Positions 51,901 through 59,700 of a stretch of 64,000 nt of DNA are shown here, in pieces. Numbering within the stretch: position 1 is the first letter of the stretch; each line of letters starts with the position of its first letter. The notes beneath the pieces are model-generated. The model was given only the letters and a program-made list of their open reading frames with translations. It was not told where the DNA came from and did no database searches. The DNA comes from Cytophagales bacterium WSM2-2. GTDB lineage: Bacteria; Bacteroidota; Bacteroidia; Cytophagales; Cyclobacteriaceae. The stretch spans positions 4,638,001-4,702,000 of the forward strand of contig BNHL01000001.1 in NCBI GenBank assembly GCA_015472025.1, written 5' to 3'. The position numbers were made by a program, and so were the translations under genes.

Positions 51901-52686
51901 TCAGGCACAGCAAGTGTGACTGTCACGGTAGGTAGCGGTCTAACCGTAACTGCGGCAGCGTCTCCGTCATCTATATGCTCAGGGTCGTCAAGTACAATTA
52001 CAGCCAGCGGGGCAACAAATTATAGTTGGAATACCGGAGAAACTACGGCAAGTATAACCGTGAGCCCAACGCAGCAGACTACTTATACTGTGACGGGAAA
52101 CAATGGAGGCGGGTGTTCGGGGACTGCAAGTGTAACAATTGCCGTCAACCCAACTCCAACGGTCACTGCTATTGCATCACCTGCTACAGTCTGCCCAGGA
52201 AACTCATCAACTCTTTCTGCCAGTGGTGCAAATGTTTACCAGTGGAGTACACAGCAAGACGGACCGAGCATAACGGTTACTCCGGGTGAAACCACAACCT
52301 ATTTTGTCGCCGGCTATAATGGATTTAACTGCAGAGGAATAGGACAGGTAACTGTAACTGTTGATCCAAGCGCGTGCTCATCAGGCGCATCACAAGCAAT
52401 GCGGGTGAGCAGTGCCGAGCCGGTGGTTGTTCCGGGCGATGATGCAAATGCCATCAATGTGTATCCCAATCCAAGCAGGGGCGTATTATATATTAAAAAT
52501 GCTCCAAAAGACGGGGCTATAGAAATGTATAATGAGCTCGGTCAAAGGATATTGGATGGTATTGTCGAAACTGATCATATTCCCGCTGAAATAAACTTTA
52601 GTCAACATAACAAAGGGATTTATTTCGTCCGTGTCAGTCAGTCTGGTAAACTTCTTTATCACGGCAGGGTCATTAAGATAGAATAG
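48982..52686 (+). CDS. Large secreted repeat protein with type A sorting domain
   Basis: This protein has 1234 residues from the ATG at 48982, which begins a signal peptide (LLINRIVVALILATSIQVAHA). One Ig-like domain (about 30-150, with four Cys) is followed by 14 tandem repeats of about 70-72 residues. Each has the frame SP-xxICxGxSxTLTAxG, then YxWxTGxTTxSIxVxP, TTTYxVTGTN and GCS-xxA-VTV. The C-terminus is a type IX secretion type A sorting domain (INVYPNPSRGVLYIKNAP ... IYFVRVSQSGKLLYHGRVIK). It is exported and probably attached to or released from the cell surface as a long Ser/Thr-rich adhesive stalk. Each repeat carries two cysteines. No enzyme domain is visible. Confidence 0.88.
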   Translation: MQQKKLLINRIVVALILATSIQVAHAQLCLPPLISIQPTSSSIICVGGSGTIAVIGVGLGLNYQWQVDSGSGYANCTNGTAYSGVLGSVLTVNASSGMSGNRYRCVISNGCGSITSGSCLLTVPGISAAASPSVICQGASATLSASGGSSYTWSTGATSSSTTVSPSATTTYSVTGTTSGGCSATANVTVTVSPSPNVSAIASPSAICAGSSTTLTASGASTYHWSTGATSSSITVSPASSTTYTVTGTNSTGCSKTASVAVTVNQQPNVTVSASSQSICAGSSATLTASGASSYQWSTGATSASITVSPGSTTSYSVTGTSNGCSKSTSITISVNLQPSVTVTNSAGAICVGASSTLTASGASSYQWSTGATTASITVSPTSTTTYTVTGVSASGCSKTASTTVTVNSSPNVAVTASPSSVCAGGSATLTATGGTSYQWSTGQTTASITVSPTSTTTYSVTGTNSGGCSKTASVTVSVNSAPTVITTASPSAICGGASSTLTASGATSYQWNTGETTASISVHPNVTTTYTVTGTTSGGCSKTTSVTVFVNSSPTINATASPASICSGGSTTLTATGATSYQWNTGQTTASITVSPASTTTYSVTGTNSSGCSGSATVTVSVGSSISVVATASPASICSGGSSTLTATGATSYQWNTGQTTASITVSPASTTTYSVTGTNSSGCSGSATVTVSVGSSISVAATASPASICSGGSSTLTATGATSYQWNTGQTTASITVSPASTTTYSVTGTNSSGCSGSATVTVSVGSSISVAATASPASICSGGSSTLTATGATSYQWNTGQATASITVSPASTTTYSVTGTNSSGCSGSATVTVSVGSSISVAATASPESICAGSSSTLTATGATSYQWNTGQTTASITVSPTATTTYSVTGTNSSGCSGSATVTVSVGSSISVAATASPESICAGSSSTLTATGATSYQWNTGQTTANITVSPTATTTYSVTGTNSGGCSGTASVTVTVGSGLTVTAAASPSSICSGSSSTITASGATNYSWNTGETTASITVSPTQQTTYTVTGNNGGGCSGTASVTIAVNPTPTVTAIASPATVCPGNSSTLSASGANVYQWSTQQDGPSITVTPGETTTYFVAGYNGFNCRGIGQVTVTVDPSACSSGASQAMRVSSAEPVVVPGDDANAINVYPNPSRGVLYIKNAPKDGAIEMYNELGQRILDGIVETDHIPAEINFSQHNKGIYFVRVSQSGKLLYHGRVIKIE
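50662..51957 (+). repeat. Six 216-bp tandem repeats, nearly identical
   Basis: Within the secreted repeat protein, units beginning near 50662, 50878, 51094, 51310, 51526 and 51742 are spaced exactly 216 bp (72 codons). The first four differ at only a few bases. The outer repeats of the gene are much more diverged. This points to recent unit amplification or gene conversion in the middle of the array. Confidence 0.85.
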
Positions 52687-52715
52687 AATAGTGCAAAAGA
52701 ATGCCTTGGTTCTTG

Positions 52716-52751
52716 GTGGCCGGGAGTACTTGTCTCCTGGCCACTCTTTTT
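52716..52751 (+). terminator. Strong intrinsic terminator after the repeat protein
   Basis: An 11-bp stem (GTGGCCGGGAG with CTCCTGGCCAC, one G-T pair) has the loop TACTTGT and is followed by TCTTTTT. It lies 30 nt after the stop of the repeat protein. It also shows that the following receiver gene is not started at the upstream ORF limit of 52701. Confidence 0.8.
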
Positions 52752-52874
52752 ATAACGGTTATCATCAATTTTAACCTTGGCCAGGAAGCCTACAAAATGT
52801 TGATGATGAAGATCATCATTTTCCGATCGCGTAAGTCGTTGGTTGAGGGTAGCTCCAGGTACTTATTTAGCAGC

Positions 52875-53252
52875 ATGAGAAAAGTTCTGGTCGTGGAAGA
52901 CGACCCATCTATGCGTTGGCTTTTAAAAAATCTGTTGCGCAACAAGTATGAGGTTGTTGCAAAGAACAACGGCATGGAAGCTTTTTCATGGCTTTCGGTG
53001 CGAAATATTCCTGACGTTATTATCTCAGATATAAGGATGCCTGTGATGGATGGTGTGGAGTTGCTAGAGAACCTCTCCATCAGCGGGCTGTATAAAAATA
53101 TTCCTGTTATCGTGCTGACTGGATTTGATGAGACCGCCACACTCAGGCGGTGTATGGATTTGGGCGCTTATGCATTTTTGGTTAAGCCATTCAAACCTCA
53201 GGATTTACTCGAAAAAATAGAACGTCCATTCGCTGTAAACATGTTCCAGTAA
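52875..53252 (+). CDS. Single-domain response regulator
   Basis: This 125-residue protein consists only of a receiver domain: VLVVEDDPSM with the acidic pair, phospho-acceptor D52 in VIISDIRMPVMDG, Thr in VLTGFDE and Lys in AFLVKPF. The start is set at the ATG of 52875 because the preceding part of the frame spans a terminator. Two receiver-like/sugar-transferase fusions follow at 18 nt and then 38 nt, so this is the first gene of a signalling operon. It could receive phosphate from the hybrid kinase encoded downstream on the other strand. Confidence 0.9.
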   Translation: MRKVLVVEDDPSMRWLLKNLLRNKYEVVAKNNGMEAFSWLSVRNIPDVIISDIRMPVMDGVELLENLSISGLYKNIPVIVLTGFDETATLRRCMDLGAYAFLVKPFKPQDLLEKIERPFAVNMFQ

Positions 53253-53270
53253 TAACCCCCAAAAACTCCA

Positions 53271-54347
53271 ATGGAATCAATTTTAAATCGCACAGCAATT
53301 GCAGCGAAGACCAGGAATACCGGCTACTACATACAAGTGATGCAGGTACACAACACATTTATTGCTGAACAAGAAGATGAATACCTGGAGAATGGAATTC
53401 ACGTGTGCCATGTTTCTTTGATTCAAGGTCTGCGTCAAATTTGGAGCCACCATAAGCAAATCGATGCCGTTATCGTAGGCATGGAATGCAGTCTGGAGGA
53501 TATTGCGTCAGTGCGCGAGGTTGCGGATAAAAAAGAAGTGCCCCTTATTCTTCATACCCTGAAATCAGACTGGCGTGCAAAAGAAATTGCAATTAAAAGT
53601 GGCGTTGATGAATATCATATTGGGTTTCTTGATCAGCACTTTATTAAGCGAATAAAACTGATCAAGAGGGTAAAATCATTTACGAATGCAACCCCTGGCA
53701 AAGAGCAACTAGCGAGGATGTTTGATCGCGCTCCGGCAAACAGGTTCTGGCTTCAGAAACGTTTCTTCGACATTGTCATATCCCTTGTTATCCTCCTTGT
53801 GCTCTCCCCTATTCTACTATTACTTCTGCCTGCACTGGCGGTTGAAACAAAAGGATACATGCTCAGCAGTTCCAAAAGAGTTGGAAAGAACTTCCAGGTC
53901 TTTAACCTCTACAAATTCAAGTGCTTTGTTTCTGGTGAGGATAAGAAAACAACTGTCATAGGAAAGTTGCTGTATAAACTGCACCTGGCGGGATTGCCTC
54001 AGATTCTAAATGTGCTTATAGGTGATATGTCACTCGTTGGCAATTGCCCGGTCTTTATTCCGGACGCGGAAAGACTAACTAAAGATGAGGTGGCCTGGAG
54101 ATTTTCAGCACCCGTTGGTATTGTAGGCTTGTGGCGTTATGGCCATGAGCAGTCAAATGCAAGTCTGGATTGCACAAAACTGGATGTCGAATATGCAATG
54201 ACAAGTACATTGTTTCTGGACATAAGAATTCTGTTTTTTCATTTATTGAATCTCATTGACAAACGGGCAAGAAAGGATATAGAGCGAATGCTTCCTTCGA
54301 TGAAAACAAATATCTCTAGTCTTCATTTTCAGCGTGCAGGCTTTTAG
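53271..54347 (+). CDS. Pseudo-receiver/sugar-transferase fusion 1, catalytic pair missing
   Basis: This protein has 358 residues. Residues about 15-135 resemble a receiver fold (IDAVIVGMECSLEDI, VPLILHTLKSDWRAKEIAIK, VDEYHIGF), but the phospho-acceptor Asp position is not acidic. A membrane segment follows (FFDIVISLVILLVLSPILLL, about 163-182), then a bacterial sugar-transferase (WbaP/PglC-type) domain: KRVGKNFQVFNLYKFK, LPQILNVLIGDMSLVG. In active enzymes the stretch before LPQ is SLDE and contains the catalytic Asp-Glu; here it is HLAG. The usual GPRP is GNCP. The protein is therefore probably not an active phosphoglycosyl transferase. It may be a signalling or scaffold version at the membrane. 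Confidence 0.75.
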   Translation: MESILNRTAIAAKTRNTGYYIQVMQVHNTFIAEQEDEYLENGIHVCHVSLIQGLRQIWSHHKQIDAVIVGMECSLEDIASVREVADKKEVPLILHTLKSDWRAKEIAIKSGVDEYHIGFLDQHFIKRIKLIKRVKSFTNATPGKEQLARMFDRAPANRFWLQKRFFDIVISLVILLVLSPILLLLLPALAVETKGYMLSSSKRVGKNFQVFNLYKFKCFVSGEDKKTTVIGKLLYKLHLAGLPQILNVLIGDMSLVGNCPVFIPDAERLTKDEVAWRFSAPVGIVGLWRYGHEQSNASLDCTKLDVEYAMTSTLFLDIRILFFHLLNLIDKRARKDIERMLPSMKTNISSLHFQRAGF

Positions 54348-54385
54348 AAAAAGAATTGAACTGTTATAAAACATGATATAAAAAT

Positions 54386-55444
54386 ATGACAAAGGATAAG
54401 CGGTTGATGGGGTACTTCATGAGTTTAAAGTGCTCCTTAAAAGGGATATTTGAAAAAAGACCTGCAGTAGATGCTTCAGCCGCGGAACGAAAGATTCGAA
54501 GAGTACAATTCTTGTTTATCAGCCATCAACGGTCCAGGAATTCTCCCGACCCCAATCGAGAAATCGCGTTTGATTGCGTGCGCGTGGAGGACGCTCCTGA
54601 CGAAATCTCAAAGCGACAGGACATACTTGATGCGGTTGTAACTGATACTACGCCAGACCGGAACGAATTTAAGATATTAAGAAAGGCTGCAAATCAAAAT
54701 GATTTACCGTTAATACTCTACACTCCGCATTTTGATCAAAAGGTTAAGGAGATGGCGTTGACTGTGAACGCTGATGACTACCTCTTTGGATCTACCGCCT
54801 ATACGTTTGCAAGCCGGATAAAATTCATTGGTAAGATTAGAAAGCTAAAAATTCAATGGATTAAGCAAGAACAAGAGCATGAGAACGAAACTAAGAAAGA
54901 AAAGGATACTCAAGCTCACGCGTGGCAACTTTCAATGAGACGACTGACTGATATTATTTTAAGCTCGATGGCGTTGATCCTTGCATCCCCGGTCTTTTTA
55001 ATAGTTGCAATAGCTATGGAGGTTGAACCTTGGGCGAAGCAGTTATTGTCTGACAACCCTGGTGAAGGCATTGCATCCCGAATATTTAATTGGTATCAGC
55101 TCGTGGCCTTAGCTATCATTTCACCAATTCTCTTCATCATCTCCATTCCCTCAAAAGTGGGAAATAGTGAAGGGTTTTTATTTTCAAAATCCAGGGAGGC
55201 CGGCCACGGCAATCGAAATTACAATCAATATAAATTCAAAACTGAGCCGGTTGACTCAACTCAATCAATGAGAGAGGGCAATACATCAGTAAGCAGATTT
55301 TTACTAAAGACCGGTCTTGTGGATTTGCCTCAATTGATCAATGTGCTAAAAGGCGATATTTCGTTGTTGAACCGAAGTCCACTGACCATTTCCGAAATCA
55401 CGGGTAAAGAATTCTCTGAGGATGCAAATCACTTCTTAGTGTAA
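54386..55444 (+). CDS. Receiver-like/sugar-transferase fusion 2, degenerate
   Basis: This 352-residue protein shares the architecture of its upstream neighbour. The N-terminal receiver-like domain (about 35-150) keeps an Asp in AVVTDTTPDRNEF. A linker of charged residues and a first hydrophobic segment (LTDIILSSMALILASPVFLI) lead to a second (YQLVALAIISPILFIISIPS), so the membrane part is expanded. The transferase-like part ends TGLVDLPQLINVLKGDISLL: SLDELPQ has become GLVDLPQ, and GPRP has become NRSP. The substitutions differ from those in copy 1, so both lost the canonical site separately or diverged far. Function unknown; linked to the receiver gene by position. Confidence 0.72.
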   Translation: MTKDKRLMGYFMSLKCSLKGIFEKRPAVDASAAERKIRRVQFLFISHQRSRNSPDPNREIAFDCVRVEDAPDEISKRQDILDAVVTDTTPDRNEFKILRKAANQNDLPLILYTPHFDQKVKEMALTVNADDYLFGSTAYTFASRIKFIGKIRKLKIQWIKQEQEHENETKKEKDTQAHAWQLSMRRLTDIILSSMALILASPVFLIVAIAMEVEPWAKQLLSDNPGEGIASRIFNWYQLVALAIISPILFIISIPSKVGNSEGFLFSKSREAGHGNRNYNQYKFKTEPVDSTQSMREGNTSVSRFLLKTGLVDLPQLINVLKGDISLLNRSPLTISEITGKEFSEDANHFLV

Positions 55445-55455
55445 CTCGTGGAAGG

Positions 55456-56535
55456 TTATTTAGTCATAGGAAAAGCAACGATGAATGCTGAGCCCCCTTC
55501 TGCCTTACTTGCTGAAATAAATCCATTGTGCCGCTCCATAATTTTTTTACAAAGAGCGAGCTCGATGTTCCCGCTGTTCAGCTCTCCATTACTTTGCCCG
55601 GCCTCGAGCCTGTTGAATAATTGATCAGCGCTATCATGAGTGAGTCCTGCACCTTTGTTTTCAAAAATTATACGGCAATATTTATTATTGCTCGGACTTG
55701 TTGAATTGAGATCACCAACTCCGATTTCAGATCGGATTTTAATGACTGGTTTAGCATCATCTGTCACACCGCTATAAAGGACGTTCTTAATCAAATTTTG
55801 AAAGAGAGGTCGCATCAGGACACGGCTTACATTGAGCGTAGGAAGGGGTTCTATTAAAACAGTGGCCATTTTCTCATTCACCTGATCTTCCATATCTGCA
55901 AGGAAGATTTTGAGCAAACCATTTAAATCGCTCGACTCAAACTCAAACAAATCTGTTGATAATTTAGACGAGATCAGAATAGACTCAAGATTTGAAATTT
56001 GCTTCCGGAGGTTAGCATTGATCTGCCTGGTTTTGCGCTGGGAAGCTTGCAGTTCAGCCATTTCCTGCTCAAGAAGTCTGTTCGCATTCGACAATTTTTG
56101 TTCCTGCTCAAAGAGTTGCGCATTTTTCCTGTAGATGTCAATAAAGACAGTCACTTTGGCTCGCAGTACTTCAGGATTAATCGGCTTAAAAATATAATCT
56201 ATCCCGCCTGCTTTGTACCCTTTGAAAATATTTTCATCCCCGTAATTATTTGCAGTGATAAAAATGATGGGTATGTGCCTGAGTTTCTCCCGCTCATAAA
56301 TCAGGGTTGCCGTATCAAACCCATTAAGTACAGGCATTTTTACATCCATCAGGATCATTGCAAAGTCGAGCTCGTTAAGTAATATTTTCAGTGCCTGATG
56401 ACCTGAGTAGGCTCGGAAGAATTGGTAACCGTCAGGCTCCAGGATCGCTTCAATGGACAGTAAATTATCCTCGCGATCATCAACGAGCAATATCTTTGGT
56501 TTCTTAGATGTGGGGTCGTTATTTACGGAAGCCAT
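55456..56535 (-). CDS. Receiver-coiled-coil-HATPase protein without phospho-acceptor His
   Basis: This protein has 359 residues. A canonical receiver (ILLVDDREDN, D64 in MILMDVKMPVLNGF, IFITANN, DYIFKPINPEVLRAKV) leads into a coiled coil (about 135-190). A HATPase-like domain follows (FQNLIKNVLYSG; IIFENKGAGLTHDSADQLFN; NIELALCKKIMERHNGFISA). The region where HisKA should be has no His in the H-box position (ESILISSKLSTD), and the G1 box is ENKGAGL instead of DxGxG. It may bind ATP weakly or act as a regulated scaffold. It is convergent with the sugar-transferase-like operon (11-nt gap) and follows the large hybrid kinase on the same strand. Confidence 0.8.
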   Translation of the reverse strand: MASVNNDPTSKKPKILLVDDREDNLLSIEAILEPDGYQFFRAYSGHQALKILLNELDFAMILMDVKMPVLNGFDTATLIYEREKLRHIPIIFITANNYGDENIFKGYKAGGIDYIFKPINPEVLRAKVTVFIDIYRKNAQLFEQEQKLSNANRLLEQEMAELQASQRKTRQINANLRKQISNLESILISSKLSTDLFEFESSDLNGLLKIFLADMEDQVNEKMATVLIEPLPTLNVSRVLMRPLFQNLIKNVLYSGVTDDAKPVIKIRSEIGVGDLNSTSPSNNKYCRIIFENKGAGLTHDSADQLFNRLEAGQSNGELNSGNIELALCKKIMERHNGFISASKAEGGSAFIVAFPMTK

Positions 56536-56746
56536 AGCGCAATAATCCCTATACCATCCTTCATTGTTTGAAACGAAAATAACTGATCATTTCGGAATTC
56601 TGCTTAGTCCCGAAAAAAAAATGCAATTGTCCTGCATGTCAGAGCGATAACTGCTGCGCTAAACTACTTAAACAGGAAACAAACCGTCTAAACAAGAAAC
56701 AGAATGATAATATGGGCGAAACATCTACTAAAACCTGAACTTAAGT

Positions 56747-59700
56747 TTACTGAAACCACAATCGAACCAGTGACAACAATTGATCGATCTTGACCGGTTT
56801 CACAATGTAATCGGAGGCGCCAGCTTCAATACACTTTTGTCGATCACCTTTCATTGCCTTGGCAGTGACTGCGATAATGGGCAGTAAATTATTTTTATTC
56901 TCATCTCTTATTTTCCGGGTCGTCTCGTATCCATCCATTTCGGGCATCATGATATCCATCAGCACCATCTCTATTTGCGGATTTTGCTGTAGAATGTAAA
57001 TCGCCTCCTTGCCGCTTTCTGCAGTGACCACATTTATTTTGTAGCGCTCCAGAACCGAAGTAAGCGTGAAAAGATTTCTGACATCATCATCAACCACTAA
57101 AACCGTCTTGCCAATAAGAATGTCTTCTTTGTTGTGAATGTTCTCAATGACCCTTCGGCTATCCGCATGCAGTTTTTTGTGATTGATATGTATCAGGCAA
57201 ACCGTTATATCGAGTAAACGTTCTTGCCAATTTCCCTGTTTAGGCACAAAGAAACTTGTATTGATCCTGATATTTTCAAGTTCCTGTTCGCCTAACATTC
57301 TCTCCGAACAAGCGATAACCGGAGTAAATAGTTTTTTCGTCTTGGCAACACTGCGTACGAGCTCGTCTCCTGAAATGTCTTCCATATCATAGTCAAGGAC
57401 TATACAATCAAATTCATTCTTTTTGAGAAACTCAAGACATTTTTTTTCGGTCTCCGCAACATCTACTTCGAGGGCATTATCGAGGTGTACTTTTTCAAAC
57501 TGCGTGGCATCCAGTTTCCCAACGACTAAAATCTTCCTCGTCTTTTTATTACTAAATGCAATCACGTTCTCAAAAAGTGCGTCCAGGTATTTGTTGCCTG
57601 CCTGTCTTACAACAAATGTTTTTGCACCGCGTTTTATAGCCTGGCTACGATTCTCTTCAGTCGAGATGATGTGGATGGGAATATGGCGGTATGCAAGATC
57701 GTTTCGCAAAAGGTTCATTACTTTCCAACCGCTGTGATCCTTTGGCTTAATATCCAGGATAATTGCATTAGGGGCATAACGATTGATGTCATCGAAGATT
57801 TCAAGATAATTTGTGGCAATGATTCCTTTGAGACCTTTGTCTTTTGCAATTTCGATCAACGTACGCCCGAAATTCTGATCTTCATCGTATACGATAACTA
57901 CTTTGTCTTTGAATTCGGTTTTATTTCTATCATCATCAATTTCAGTAAAAACTTCATTGATTTTTCCTCTATTTTCTTTTCTATCCAGCGCCAGGCGACC
58001 AGCGAGTAGTGAGTTTATTTCATTTCCATCACTGTCGGCAGAAACCACCTGCATACCATTTTCATGGTCTAACCCGTCTCGCTGAGTTAAGCGATGTGGT
58101 TTAGTCAGCGGCAGGTAGAACGTAAACACGCTCCCCTTTCCGGCTTCGCTGTCAAGTTCAATAGTTCCTCCCAGCAATTCCGCTAAGCCCCGGCTTATTG
58201 AAAGCCCCAAGCCAGTGCCACCATACTTCCGGCTCGTAGAGCCCTCGGCTTGTTGAAATGCTTCAAAAACAATCAGTTGCTTTTCTTTGGTTATACCTAT
58301 TCCTGTGTCACTAATGGAAAAAGCAATAACTCGTGAGGCGTTGTCCAGGTTAAGATGGCCTGGTTTCCATCCGCTTTTGGCATTAAAAATCCGAAGGCTG
58401 ACTTCACCTTTTTCTGTGAACTTAAATGCATTGGACAATAAGTTTTTGAGAATCTGATTCAGTCGTTGACTATCTGTTTCAATTGATGCGGGTAAGTCAT
58501 TGTCGGTCTCAATATTAAACAGCAAATCTTTAGTTTCGGAAATAGGTTTAAATGTAGTTTCCGCAAAAGAGGCAATGTCGGCAATGCGTACAGACGCAAT
58601 ATCTGCCGAGATGAATCCCGATTCAATTTTGGAGAGATCAAGGATATCATTAATCAACTGGATCAGGTCGTCACCACAGGAGTGTATAGTTTTCGCATAA
58701 CGAACCTGCTTTTCACTTAGATTTCCGTCCACGTTTTCATAGAGCTGCTGTGCCAGAATGAGAAGGCTGTTCAGCGGGGTCCTTAATTCGTGTGACATGT
58801 TGGCAAGGAATTCCGACTTGTACTTGGATGTGAGTGTCAGCTGCTCTGCTTTTTCTTCCAGAGATTTCCTGGCTTCCTCAACTTCTTTATTCTTCGCTTC
58901 AACTTCATTTTTTTGTTTTACCAGCAGCAATGCCTTGTCTTGCAGTTCATCATTGGTCCTTCTTAATTCTTCTTGTTGTGTTTTAAGTTCACCAGCTAGC
59001 GATTGGGATTGTGTGAGCAACTCTTCAGTACGTGAATTTGTCTCGATCGTATTTAGTACGATACCTATACTCTCGGTAAGTTGTCCCAGAAAGTCAAGGT
59101 GTGTGTCGCTGAACGAATCCAGGGAAGCGAGTTCAATGACCGCTTTCACATTGTTTTCAAACAGCACAGGGAGGATGATCAGGTTTGTTGGCCTTGCTTT
59201 ACCTAGGCCTGAATTTATCTTGACATATCCCTGCGGAACATTAGTCAATAAGATTCGCTCTTTCTCGAATGCACATTGACCAACCAGACCTTCACCAATA
59301 GCGAATTCTTTTGGAATTTTGTCTTCCTCTTTATAAGCATAAGCAGTAAAGAGCTTGAGCTTGACATTTTGCTTTTCTTCCTCGGTTTGCAAGATATAAA
59401 AGGCACCATAGTGAGCAGATACTACTTGCGCCAGTTCGGACAATATTCGTTTGGTAACGGTATTCAAATCTTTTTGCCCCTGAAGCATTTGTGTGAATGC
59501 TGCGAGGTTTGATTTAAGCCAGTCCTGGTCCTGATTGCGGAGTGTTGTCTCACGCAAGTTGGTGATCATTTGGTTAATGGTATCCTTTAATGCCTCCAAC
59601 TCACCCTTCGCATCAACTCGGATAGTGCGGGTAAGGTCACCCTTGGTCACAGCTGACGCAACTTCAGAGATGGAACGCACCTGCGTTGTAAGGTTGGCGG

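Noticed and set aside
50662-51957. CRISPR-like array
   Set aside because: The repeats are 216 bp, in frame and coding, with no short repeat/spacer alternation and no cas genes.
49602-52289. Series of regularly spaced short plus-strand ORFs inside the repeat protein
   Set aside because: They recur every 216 bp because the host gene repeats. They are frame shadows, not genes.
53271-55444. Annotation as active exopolysaccharide sugar transferases
   Set aside because: The Asp-Glu pair of the SLDELPQ site and the GPRP motif are missing in both proteins, and no glycan-synthesis genes are adjacent.
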